From assembly GCA_019411365.1 (NCBI GenBank), contig DXQT01000007.1, positions 1 to 64,000 of the forward strand: a DNA stretch of 64,000 nucleotides. The letters run 5' to 3'. Positions 27,853 to 35,567 of the stretch are shown piece after piece (the stretch's first letter is position 1; each line of letters starts with the position of its first letter). Position numbers and translations under genes: made by a program. The stretch is from Roseburia sp. GTDB taxonomy: Bacteria > Bacillota_A > Clostridia > Lachnospirales > Lachnospiraceae. Below the pieces are notes generated by a model that was not told where the DNA came from, searched no databases, and was given only the letters and a program-made list of their open reading frames with translations.

Positions 27853-27920
27853 AGAAAATAAGGACAGTTTTTTAGTCGAATGAGAGTCTAAAAAACTGTC
27901 CTTATTTTTGATATCTTAAA
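27853..27920 (+). repeat. 68-bp direct repeat, right copy (terminator hairpin)
   Basis: Same element as 14482-14549 with two differences. This copy forms a perfect 21-pair stem (AAAATAAGGACAG... arm) around a 12-base loop and ends in ATTTTTG. It lies 36 bases after the chemoreceptor gene and 30 bases before rhaB, so no full promoter fits between it and rhaB. Confidence 0.9.
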
Positions 27921-27950
27921 TTCAGCAAAAGAGAAGGAAAGGAGTAAGGG

Positions 27951-29369
27951 ATGAATACAAAATATTATCTGGCTGTGGATATCGGTGCTTCAAGCGGACG
28001 GCATATGCTTTCGCACCTGGAGAACGGCAAAATTGTTTTGGAAGAGATATATCGTTTTCCAAATGGCATGATTGAAAAAAATGGTCACAAAGTATGGGAT
28101 GTGGACCAGTTATTTCAAGAGGTTCTGACTGGGATGAAAAAATGTGCCATGGTAGGAAAAATCCCATATAGTATGGGTATTGATACATGGGCAGTCGATT
28201 TTGTTCTGCTGGATGAAAATGATGAACGTATCGGGGATGCAGTGGCGTACCGGGACAGACGGACGGAAGGTATGGACAGGAAAGTATATGAGTTTATACC
28301 GGAAGACGATTTATACGGAAGAACTGGAATACAGAAACAGATTTTCAATACGATCTATCAGCTGATGGCAGTCAAAGAGCAGCAGCCGGGGCAGCTTGAG
28401 TGGGCAAAAAGTATGTTAATGATACCGGATTATTTTCATTTTCTATTAACTGGGAAAAAGGTACAGGAATATACAAATGCGACAACGACCCAGCTTGTGA
28501 ATCCTGTGACAAAAGATTGGGATATTGAATTGATAGATATGCTTGGATATCCTCGAAGAATTTTCCATAAAATTCAAAATCCGGGATATGAATTAGGCAG
28601 ACTGACGGAAGATATTCAAAACAGGGTTGGATTTGATTGTAAAGTAGTTCTTCCGCCAACGCACGATACTGCTTCTGCGGTGATGGCGGTTCCAACGCAG
28701 GAGGAGCATGCACTTTATATCAGTTCCGGCACATGGTCACTGATGGGAACAGAGTTAAAAGAGGCAGATTGCAGCAAAGTCAGTATGCAGCATAACATGA
28801 CAAATGAAGGCGGTTATGATTACAGATTCCGCTATCTGAAAAATATCATGGGATTATGGATGATACAGTCAGTGAAAAAAGAAAGCGCACCGGATATGGG
28901 ATTTGGAGAAATTTGTGCACTTGCATCAAAAGAAACGATCAGATCCTTTGTAGATGTCAATGATGCGAGATTTCTTGCACCGGGAAATATGACAGCGGAA
29001 GTAAAATCGGCATGCGAAGAAGCAGGGGAACAGATTCCGCAGACAATTGGTGAATTAGCCGCGGTCATTTATCACAGCCTTGCAAAGTGTTATGCAAAAA
29101 CGGCAGAGGAAATAGAAAAACTGACAGGTATTGATTATTCCAGAATACAGATTGTCGGCGGCGGGGCAAACGCACATTATTTAAATGAACTGACGGCAGA
29201 GTATGCAGGGAAAAACGTATATGCGGGGCCGACAGAGGCAACAGCAGTCGGAAACTTTGCTGCACAGATGATCGCGGCAGGAGAACTAAAAGACCTAAAG
29301 GCAGCAAGGGCATGTATTGCAGAGTCGTTTGAAATAAATATTTTTACAAGTAATCAGGATACAGAATAG
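27951..29369 (+). CDS. rhaB: L-rhamnulokinase RhaB
   Basis: A 472-residue FGGY kinase phosphorylating L-rhamnulose at O1. The N-terminal phosphate-binding motif AVDIGASSGRHM, the catalytic Asp region GIDTWAVDFVLLD, SSGTWSLMGTE, and the C-terminal IVGGGANAHYLNE are all present. Length matches the family. AAGGAAAGGAG precedes the ATG. It is the first gene of rhaB-rhaA-rhaD and lies 30 bases after a strong hairpin. Confidence 0.95.
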   Translation: MNTKYYLAVDIGASSGRHMLSHLENGKIVLEEIYRFPNGMIEKNGHKVWDVDQLFQEVLTGMKKCAMVGKIPYSMGIDTWAVDFVLLDENDERIGDAVAYRDRRTEGMDRKVYEFIPEDDLYGRTGIQKQIFNTIYQLMAVKEQQPGQLEWAKSMLMIPDYFHFLLTGKKVQEYTNATTTQLVNPVTKDWDIELIDMLGYPRRIFHKIQNPGYELGRLTEDIQNRVGFDCKVVLPPTHDTASAVMAVPTQEEHALYISSGTWSLMGTELKEADCSKVSMQHNMTNEGGYDYRFRYLKNIMGLWMIQSVKKESAPDMGFGEICALASKETIRSFVDVNDARFLAPGNMTAEVKSACEEAGEQIPQTIGELAAVIYHSLAKCYAKTAEEIEKLTGIDYSRIQIVGGGANAHYLNELTAEYAGKNVYAGPTEATAVGNFAAQMIAAGELKDLKAARACIAESFEINIFTSNQDTE

Positions 29370-29385
29370 AAAGGAAAAGTAAAAT

Positions 29386-30636
29386 ATGACAGGTTACGAA
29401 GCAGCAAAAGCAAAATATGCAGCATTAGGTGTGGATACAGATCAGGCAATTGAGATATTGAAAAAGGTTCCGGTATCACTGCACTGCTGGCAGCTTGATG
29501 ATGTGATCGGGTTTGACAATGATGGAGGTCTGACCGGAGGAATCCAGACAACCGGAAATTATATGGGACGTGCAAAAACGCCGGAGCAGCTTATGGCAGA
29601 TATGGAAGAGGCTATGAAACTGATGCCGGGAACTGCAAAGTTAAATCTTCATGCGTCTTATGCCATTTTTGAACCGGGAGAATTTGCCGATCGTGATGCA
29701 TTGGAGCCAAAGCATTTTAAAAAATGGGTAGAATTTGCAAAAAAACACAATATGGGTATTGATTTTAACCCGACATTTTTCTCGCATGAAAAAGTAAAGG
29801 ATGGGCTTACTTTATCAAGTCCGGATGAGGAAACAAGAAAGTTCTGGATCAACCACGGAAAAGCATGTATCCGTATTTCGGAATATTTTGCGAAAGAGAC
29901 CGGAATGCCGTGTGTGATGAACATCTGGACCGGTGATGGATTTAAGGATGTTCCGGCAGACCGTATGGGACCGCGTCTCCGCTATAAGGATTCGATCGAG
30001 CAGATCCTCTCAGAGCCGTATGATAAAAATCTTGTAAAACCGTGTGTGGAATCAAAAGTGTTTGGAATAGGTGTGGAGTCTTATACGGTAGGTTCTGCGG
30101 AGTTTACGCTGAGCTTTGCGGCACTGCACGATGGATGTATGCCGCTTATGGACAACGGACATTATCATCCGTTAGAGTATGTGTCCGATAAGATCCCGGC
30201 AATGCTCTGTTTTTACCCAGAATTTGCACTTCACATTACAAGGGGTGTGCGCTGGGATTCCGACCATGTGCTGATTTTGGATGATGAGACAAAAGAGATG
30301 GCAAAAGAGATCGTAAGAGATCACGCATTAGACCGTGTTTACATGGCATTAGATTACTTTGATGCAAGCATTAACCGTGTGTCAGCACTTGCAACCGGTT
30401 TCCGCAGCTGGCAGAAAGCACTTCTGATGGCTCTGTGCACACCGAATGAGATGTTAAAGGAACTTCAGGATACCAATCAGATGGGGAAACTCATGGTGAT
30501 GAATGAGGCTGTGAAAATGCTCCCGATCGGAGAAGTCTGGGAAGAATACTGCCGTAGGGAAGGCGTGTGTGATGATCTTCATTTCTATGATGAGATTGAA
30601 AAATATGAGCGCGAAGTGTTAGTAAAGAGAGCATAG
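29386..30636 (+). CDS. rhaA: L-rhamnose isomerase RhaA
   Basis: A 416-residue metal-dependent isomerase that converts L-rhamnose to L-rhamnulose in the cytosol. Length equals the family standard. Recognisable blocks include VSLHCWQLDDVIGFD near the start, LNLHASYAIFE, the metal-site region DFNPTFFSHEKV, and DNGHYHPLE late. It starts 16 bases after rhaB and shares its operon. The order kinase-isomerase-aldolase allows complete conversion to dihydroxyacetone phosphate and L-lactaldehyde. Confidence 0.96.
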   Translation: MTGYEAAKAKYAALGVDTDQAIEILKKVPVSLHCWQLDDVIGFDNDGGLTGGIQTTGNYMGRAKTPEQLMADMEEAMKLMPGTAKLNLHASYAIFEPGEFADRDALEPKHFKKWVEFAKKHNMGIDFNPTFFSHEKVKDGLTLSSPDEETRKFWINHGKACIRISEYFAKETGMPCVMNIWTGDGFKDVPADRMGPRLRYKDSIEQILSEPYDKNLVKPCVESKVFGIGVESYTVGSAEFTLSFAALHDGCMPLMDNGHYHPLEYVSDKIPAMLCFYPEFALHITRGVRWDSDHVLILDDETKEMAKEIVRDHALDRVYMALDYFDASINRVSALATGFRSWQKALLMALCTPNEMLKELQDTNQMGKLMVMNEAVKMLPIGEVWEEYCRREGVCDDLHFYDEIEKYEREVLVKRA

Positions 30637-30711
30637 CTGAAAAAATAGCATATAGCAAATTAGACGGGGATTTGTGAATACCTGAAAATTACAGAGAAGA
30701 GGGAAACGAAC

Positions 30712-31533
30712 ATGAAATTTATAGATGCAGAATTTGTAAAAGGATTTATCCGTATGGCGAACGACGGATGGGAGCAGGGATGGCATGAGAGAAATGGCGG
30801 AAATCTGTCCTATCGTGTTAAACCGGAGGAAGTAGAATCCGTAAAAGAAAACTTTGAGGCAAAGAAGTGGCAGCCGATCGGGACATCCGTTCCAAATCTG
30901 GCGGGAGAATATTTTCTTGTGACCGGAAGCGGCAAATATTTCCGCAACGTCATCATTAAACCGGAAGATTCCATCTGTATGATCGAACTGGATGAAAAAG
31001 GCGAAAATTACCGCATCGTATGGGGACTGGTAAACGGAGGCAGACCGACATCAGAACTGCCAAGCCATCTGATGAATCTGGAAGTGAAGAAGATACAGAA
31101 CCCGAAGTACCGTGTCGTATACCATGCACACACCACAAACATTATTGCTTTAACATTTGTTCTTCCACTGGAAGATAAAGTCTTTACAAGAGAACTCTGG
31201 GAGATGGCAACGGAATGTCCGGTCGTATTTCCAGCAGGCATTGGTGTGGTTCCCTGGATGGTGCCGGGCGGCAGGGAGATTGCTGTTGCAACCAGTGAAC
31301 TGATGAAAAAATATGATCTTGCGATCTGGGCACATCATGGTATGTTTGCGGCAGGGGAAGATTTTGACCTGACCTTTGGTCTGATGCATACCGCGGAAAA
31401 ATCCGCCGAAATTTTGGTAAAAATGCTTGCCATGAGACCGGATAAGCTTCAGACAATCACACCGGATAACTTCCGTCATCTTGCAAAAGATTTTAATGTA
31501 ACGCTGCCGGAAGAGTTCTTATATGAAAAGTAA
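30712..31533 (+). CDS. rhaD: Rhamnulose-1-phosphate aldolase RhaD
   Basis: A 273-residue class II aldolase splitting L-rhamnulose 1-phosphate. It shows the N-terminal ERNGGNLSYR motif, TGSGKYFRN, the zinc-binding HAHTTN and the later WAHHGMFAAG histidine. A 75-base gap separates it from rhaA, with AGAGGG before the ATG and no terminator, so it is in the same operon. No lactaldehyde reductase or propanediol genes follow; the operon ends at the hairpin from 31565. Confidence 0.95.
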   Translation: MKFIDAEFVKGFIRMANDGWEQGWHERNGGNLSYRVKPEEVESVKENFEAKKWQPIGTSVPNLAGEYFLVTGSGKYFRNVIIKPEDSICMIELDEKGENYRIVWGLVNGGRPTSELPSHLMNLEVKKIQNPKYRVVYHAHTTNIIALTFVLPLEDKVFTRELWEMATECPVVFPAGIGVVPWMVPGGREIAVATSELMKKYDLAIWAHHGMFAAGEDFDLTFGLMHTAEKSAEILVKMLAMRPDKLQTITPDNFRHLAKDFNVTLPEEFLYEK

Positions 31534-31564
31534 ATAGGTAGAGTAAATATATTGTATAAACGTA

Positions 31565-31620
31565 GGGGCTGTCACTTTTTCGAATTGAACTTCGTGAAGT
31601 GTTAGCTCCATTTTGTTTTT
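31565..31620 (+). terminator. Terminator of the rhamnose operon
   Basis: GGGGCTGTCACTT (31565-31577) pairs imperfectly with AAGTGTTAGCTCC (31597-31609), followed by ATTTTGTTTTT. The loop contains a smaller inverted repeat (TTCG...CGTGAA). Confidence 0.7.
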
Positions 31621-31668
31621 TATATTGAGTTCTAGTTGAGTTAAAAAACATAGAGTATTCTGCTGACC

Positions 31669-31735
31669 TTGACATAGCAATGGTAGATAGTTATAATTCT
31701 AAATGTTTGAAATATAAACATTTGAATTATAACTA
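31669..31735 (+). promoter_or_regulatory. MarR promoter with large palindromic operator
   Basis: TTGACA (31669-31674), a 17-base spacer and TATAAT (31692-31697). A 20-pair inverted repeat (31688-31708 against 31716-31735, with one bulged T) covers the -10 and the start of transcription. This is the expected layout for autorepression by the MarR protein encoded next. Confidence 0.8.
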
Positions 31736-31758
31736 TTTCTTTTTTTGGAGGAAAGACA

Positions 31759-32202
31759 ATGGAGGATTCACTGCATTATTTGATCATGGCGAACCGGATG
31801 CTTGTACAGCGGGGATTGTTAGAACGGCTGAAAAACACCGGACTGACGATCGGGCAGCCAAAGGTTCTTGATTATCTGAAAGATCACGACGGCAGCAGTC
31901 AGAAGGAAATCGCCAGAAATTGTTTTTTAGAGGCGGGTTCACTGACTTCGATTTTAAACCGCATGGAGGAAAAAGGTCTGATCGAACGGCGGATGTTAAA
32001 TGGAAACAGACGCACATTTCATATTTATCTGACAAAAGAGGGATGGAAAAGCCAGAAGCTGGTGGAAGAATCTTTTCTGGAAATTGAAAAGCAGGCGTTA
32101 AAAGGAATCACGGAAGAGGAATTTGATGCCTATCTTACATTCAGCAGAAAAATATTTAAAAATCTGATGCTGACAGAGGAAGAAGGGACAAAAAATGAAT
32201 AA
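31759..32202 (+). CDS. MarR-family transcriptional regulator
   Basis: 147 residues with a central winged helix (about 30-105): QKEIARNCFLEAGSLTSILNRMEEKGLIERR. It acts as a dimer on palindromic DNA, probably the operator at 31688-31735, so autoregulation is expected. GGAGG lies 10 bases before the ATG. Its stop overlaps the next gene by 8 bases, which ties it to the membrane/kinase fusion. The ligand is unknown. Confidence 0.92.
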   Translation: MEDSLHYLIMANRMLVQRGLLERLKNTGLTIGQPKVLDYLKDHDGSSQKEIARNCFLEAGSLTSILNRMEEKGLIERRMLNGNRRTFHIYLTKEGWKSQKLVEESFLEIEKQALKGITEEEFDAYLTFSRKIFKNLMLTEEEGTKNE

Positions 32203-33481
32203 GTTAAAAAGATATCTTTTATTTTTGGTGGGATTGTTTATCAATGCACTTGGTGTAAGTCTGATCACAAAGGCAAGTCTTGGAACATCCCCGATCTCTT
32301 CGATTCCGTATGTATTAAGCCTTAATTTTAAATTTACACTTGGCAATTTCACGATCTTTTTCAGTATTTTCCTTATTTTACTGCAGATACTGATCTTACG
32401 GAAAAATTTTAAACTGGAAAATATTTTACAGATTCCTGTATCCATTGCATTTGGATATTTTATCGATCTGACCATGTATCTGTTTTTCTGGGTCGATCCG
32501 AAGAATTATCTTGTAAAAGTGATCGCACTGCTTGTGGGATGTGCGATCTTGGGATTTGGCGTTTATTTAGAGGTACTTGCAGATGTTGTCATGCTGCCGG
32601 GAGAATCCTTTGTCCGTGCGATCGTGCAGACCTGGAAAACAAATTTCGGAACGACGAAAATTATTTTCGATATATCGATGGCAGTGATCGCGGCTGCGTT
32701 GTCATTTTTGTTTTCCGGTCAGTTAAACGGAGTGCGTGAAGGTACGATCATTGCTGCGCTGTTGGTCGGATTTATCGCTAGGGTTCTTGGAAAGAAGCTG
32801 GAATTTATAAAGCCGGTGCTGTTTCCGGAAGAATATGAAACTAAGAGAGAGGTTTCAGAAAAAATACAGAACGGTGGAAAGCAGTACCGGAAAAATATTA
32901 TTGTCATCGGAAGACAGTATGGAAGCGGCGGACATGATATCGGAATGGCACTTGCAGAGAAACTTGGATTTTCTTTTTATGATCAGGAGATTATAAAAAT
33001 GGCTGCAGGGACGACCGGATATACACAGGATTTTATCAGTAAAAAAGAAGAATCCATGACAAACAGTCTGTTATATGATCTGGTCAGTCAGGTCTATATG
33101 TATGCACAGACCAATGAGGAAGCACCGAAAGACCAGATATTTGAGGCGGAAAAGAAAGTCATAGAAGAATTAGCACAGAAAGGAAACTGTGTGATTGTCG
33201 GAAGATGTTCGGATTATATTTTAAGAAACCGCACGGACTGCCTGAAAATCTATTTTTCTGCACCGATAGAGAGCAGGGTAAAACGCGTGATGAAGCGCTT
33301 AAATCTGTCTGAAAAAGAAGCAAAGCAGAGAATCCAGCGGGAAGATAAGAGACGTGCTGACAATTACCGCTATTATACCGGAAGAATCTGGGGTGTCGCA
33401 GCAAATTTCGATATCACATTAAATACAGAGCTTGGCATGGAGTACATAGAGAATTGTGTCTGTGAAGCATTAAACAGGTAA
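32195..33481 (+). CDS. YczE-like membrane protein fused to cytidylate-kinase-like domain
   Basis: 428 residues. Residues 1-205 hold five to six hydrophobic helices of the YczE/YitT-like type (FLVGLFINALGVSLITKASLGTSPISSIPYVLS). After a charged linker, residues about 232-428 form a P-loop kinase like cytidylate kinase-2 (IVIGRQYGSGGHDIGMALAEKLGFSFYDQEII; later VGRCSDYILR and REDKRRADNYRYYTG). No frameshift or internal ribosome site suggests two genes, so this is a true fusion. The substrate is unknown. It is coupled to the MarR gene by an 8-base overlap, which suggests ligand-induced expression. Confidence 0.85.
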   Translation: MNKLKRYLLFLVGLFINALGVSLITKASLGTSPISSIPYVLSLNFKFTLGNFTIFFSIFLILLQILILRKNFKLENILQIPVSIAFGYFIDLTMYLFFWVDPKNYLVKVIALLVGCAILGFGVYLEVLADVVMLPGESFVRAIVQTWKTNFGTTKIIFDISMAVIAAALSFLFSGQLNGVREGTIIAALLVGFIARVLGKKLEFIKPVLFPEEYETKREVSEKIQNGGKQYRKNIIVIGRQYGSGGHDIGMALAEKLGFSFYDQEIIKMAAGTTGYTQDFISKKEESMTNSLLYDLVSQVYMYAQTNEEAPKDQIFEAEKKVIEELAQKGNCVIVGRCSDYILRNRTDCLKIYFSAPIESRVKRVMKRLNLSEKEAKQRIQREDKRRADNYRYYTGRIWGVAANFDITLNTELGMEYIENCVCEALNR

Positions 33482-33520
33482 AAGAATAAAATATTGTATA
33501 TTGTTAAAGACAGATATTCC

Positions 33521-33549
33521 TTGAAGAAAAGAGTCCGGTTTTATATAAT
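33521..33549 (+). promoter_or_regulatory. Sigma-A promoter of the second AAA-like gene
   Basis: TTGAAG (33521-33526), a 17-base spacer and TATAAT (33544-33549). The start codon at 33597 follows GGGGAAGGAAAG. Confidence 0.7.
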
Positions 33550-33596
33550 TGGAAAAGAGAATATAATTTTAAAACTGAACTGGGGGAAGGAAAGAT

Positions 33597-35285
33597 ATGG
33601 CACCGTGCATCAGTATTGGTAACCAGGGATTTGAAAGTATCCGTGAAGAAAACAGTTTTTATATAGATAAGTCTGATTTTATCCGGGAATGGTGGGAATC
33701 AGCAGATGTGATGACACTGATCACACGTCCAAGGCGTTTTGGGAAAACCCTCAATATGAGTATGGTAAACTGTTTTTTTTCAAACCAGTATGCGGGAAGA
33801 TCCGATCTGTTTGAAGGTCTGTCAGTGTGGAAAGAGGAAAAATACAGAAAACTCCAGGGAACCTATCCGGTCATCTTTTTAAGTTTTGCGGATGTGAAAC
33901 AGACAAATTATGAGGATGCCGTACGAAAAATAAAAAATATTATTGAAGAAACATATATGCAGCATGCGTATCTGAATGAGGCAGAAAATATTTCGGAAAC
34001 GGAAAAAAGACAGTTACGGTCTGTGAGTGAAACTATGGGTGATGTGACCGCACAGGATTCATTAAAAAATTTAGCAGGTATCTTATACAGATATTATGGG
34101 AAAAAAGCCATCATCCTGCTGGATGAATATGACACTCCGATGCAGGAAGCATATATTCACGGATACTGGGATGAGTTTACCGCATTTATCCGCAGTCTTT
34201 TTAATTCCAGTTTCAAGACCAATCCTTACATGGAGCGCGGGATCATGACAGGAATCACAAGGGTTTCAAAAGAATCTATTTTTTCTGATCTCAATAATCT
34301 CAATGTTGTGACGACCACTTCAGAAGAATATGCCACCTGTTTTGGATTTACTGAGACAGAGGTGTTTGATGCTCTCGCGGAATATCAGCTGACAGATCAG
34401 AAAGAGATGGTAAAAAAATGGTATGATGGATTTACCTTCGGCACGCATAAAGATATCTATAATCCGTGGTCGATCACTAATTTTCTGGACAAAAAACAGT
34501 TTCGTCCGTACTGGGCATCAACAAGTTCTAACGGTCTGGTAAATAAACTGATCCGGACGGCATCGGCAGACATTAAAACACGGATGGAGGAACTTTTGCA
34601 GGAAAGAGAAATCGTGGTAACATTTGACGAACAGATTGTGTTTAACCAGCTTGATAAAAGTAAAAATGCGATCTGGAGCCTGCTGCTTGCAGGGGGCTAC
34701 CTGAAAGCAGAAGAGGTGGAATATCGAGGTATGCTGTTAGAACCGTGGTATCATCTTCGTATCACGAATCTGGAAACTTACAGTATGTTTTCTAACATGT
34801 TTAAAGGCTGGTTTGATGATTCCATGTCGAACTATAATGAGTTCATAGAGGCATTATTAAAAGGGAACTTAAAAGAGATGAATATTTATATGAACGACAT
34901 TGCACTCACAACTTTCAGCAGCTTTGATACCGGAAACCATCCATCGAAAAGATCGCAGCCGGAGCGTTTTTATCACGGATTTGTATTGGGACTTTTAGTG
35001 GAACTGCGGGATTCTTATGATGTGCGGTCAAACAGGGAGAGCGGCTACGGCAGATATGATATCATGCTGGTTCCACATGACCAGAAAAACAATGCAATCG
35101 TGATGGAATTTAAAGTCCATGAGGCAGATGAAGAAGAAACATTAGAAGATACGGTGCAGGCCGCTTTAAAACAGATCAGGGAAAAAAATTATGACGCCGG
35201 ACTGACTGCAGCAGGAATCCCAAAAGAGAAGATCAGACACTACGGATTTGCTTTTGAGGGAAAGAAAGTATTGATTGGAAAATAA
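33597..35285 (+). CDS. AAA-like ATPase / PD-(D/E)XK nuclease-like protein (second copy)
   Basis: A 562-residue paralog of the protein at 10109-11803 with the same order of motifs: SIGNQGFESIREENSFYIDKS, Walker A RPRRFGKT (44-51), Walker B AIILLDEYDTPM, an ARM-like middle region with WYDGF and YWASTSSN, and a C-terminal nuclease core, RESGYGRYDIML then VMEFKVHE (E-F-K). All presumed catalytic residues are kept. It has its own promoter and a weak terminator. Function is not established; defence or DNA-repair roles are guesses. Confidence 0.85.
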   Translation: MAPCISIGNQGFESIREENSFYIDKSDFIREWWESADVMTLITRPRRFGKTLNMSMVNCFFSNQYAGRSDLFEGLSVWKEEKYRKLQGTYPVIFLSFADVKQTNYEDAVRKIKNIIEETYMQHAYLNEAENISETEKRQLRSVSETMGDVTAQDSLKNLAGILYRYYGKKAIILLDEYDTPMQEAYIHGYWDEFTAFIRSLFNSSFKTNPYMERGIMTGITRVSKESIFSDLNNLNVVTTTSEEYATCFGFTETEVFDALAEYQLTDQKEMVKKWYDGFTFGTHKDIYNPWSITNFLDKKQFRPYWASTSSNGLVNKLIRTASADIKTRMEELLQEREIVVTFDEQIVFNQLDKSKNAIWSLLLAGGYLKAEEVEYRGMLLEPWYHLRITNLETYSMFSNMFKGWFDDSMSNYNEFIEALLKGNLKEMNIYMNDIALTTFSSFDTGNHPSKRSQPERFYHGFVLGLLVELRDSYDVRSNRESGYGRYDIMLVPHDQKNNAIVMEFKVHEADEEETLEDTVQAALKQIREKNYDAGLTAAGIPKEKIRHYGFAFEGKKVLIGK

Positions 35286-35311
35286 TTTAGAATTGTAATT
35301 AAGATGATAGT

Positions 35312-35360
35312 AAATGCCATGTTTTGTGTACAATGCATAAAAATATGGCGTTTATTTTGT
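35312..35360 (+). terminator. Probable terminator
   Basis: AAATGCCAT (35312-35320) pairs with ATGGCGTTT (35345-35353), allowing one mismatch, then ATTTTGT. It closes the AAA-like gene. Confidence 0.5.
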
Positions 35361-35475
35361 CTAAAACTTCCAACATGCAAAACAGTTTATGCAAAAAAAG
35401 TGCAGATTGTGAAGATTTTTACCAAAGGACGTGTGGTATGGTAGGATACAGTTACAAGATCCGAAACGGATAAAG

Positions 35476-35567
35476 AAAACAAGGGAGGAAAATCCGTGCC
35501 CAGTGTGCTGGGCATTGCTCGTCAGCAGACTCGCATTTTCCTTCGGAAAACAAGGGAGGATTTAGAA
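35476..35567 (+). promoter_or_regulatory. Repeated leader module, copy A (two ribosome sites)
   Basis: The order is AAAACAAGGGAGGAAAATCC (35476-35495), hairpin GCCCAG-TGTG-CTGGGC (35498-35513), hairpin TTTTCC-TTC-GGAAAA (35536-35550), then AAAACAAGGGAGGATTT (35547-35563) and ATG at 35568. The same order occurs at 46201-46366 with compensating base changes in both stems. The first ribosome site serves a GTG at 35496, in frame with the gene. AAATCC of unit 1 can pair with GGATTT of unit 2. Confidence 0.75.

Noticed and set aside
14482..27920. Classical integrative element or prophage with att sites
   Set aside because: There is no integrase, transposase, relaxase or phage gene between the repeats, and neither end lies at a tRNA. 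The repeats are terminator hairpins, so an att-site label is unsupported.
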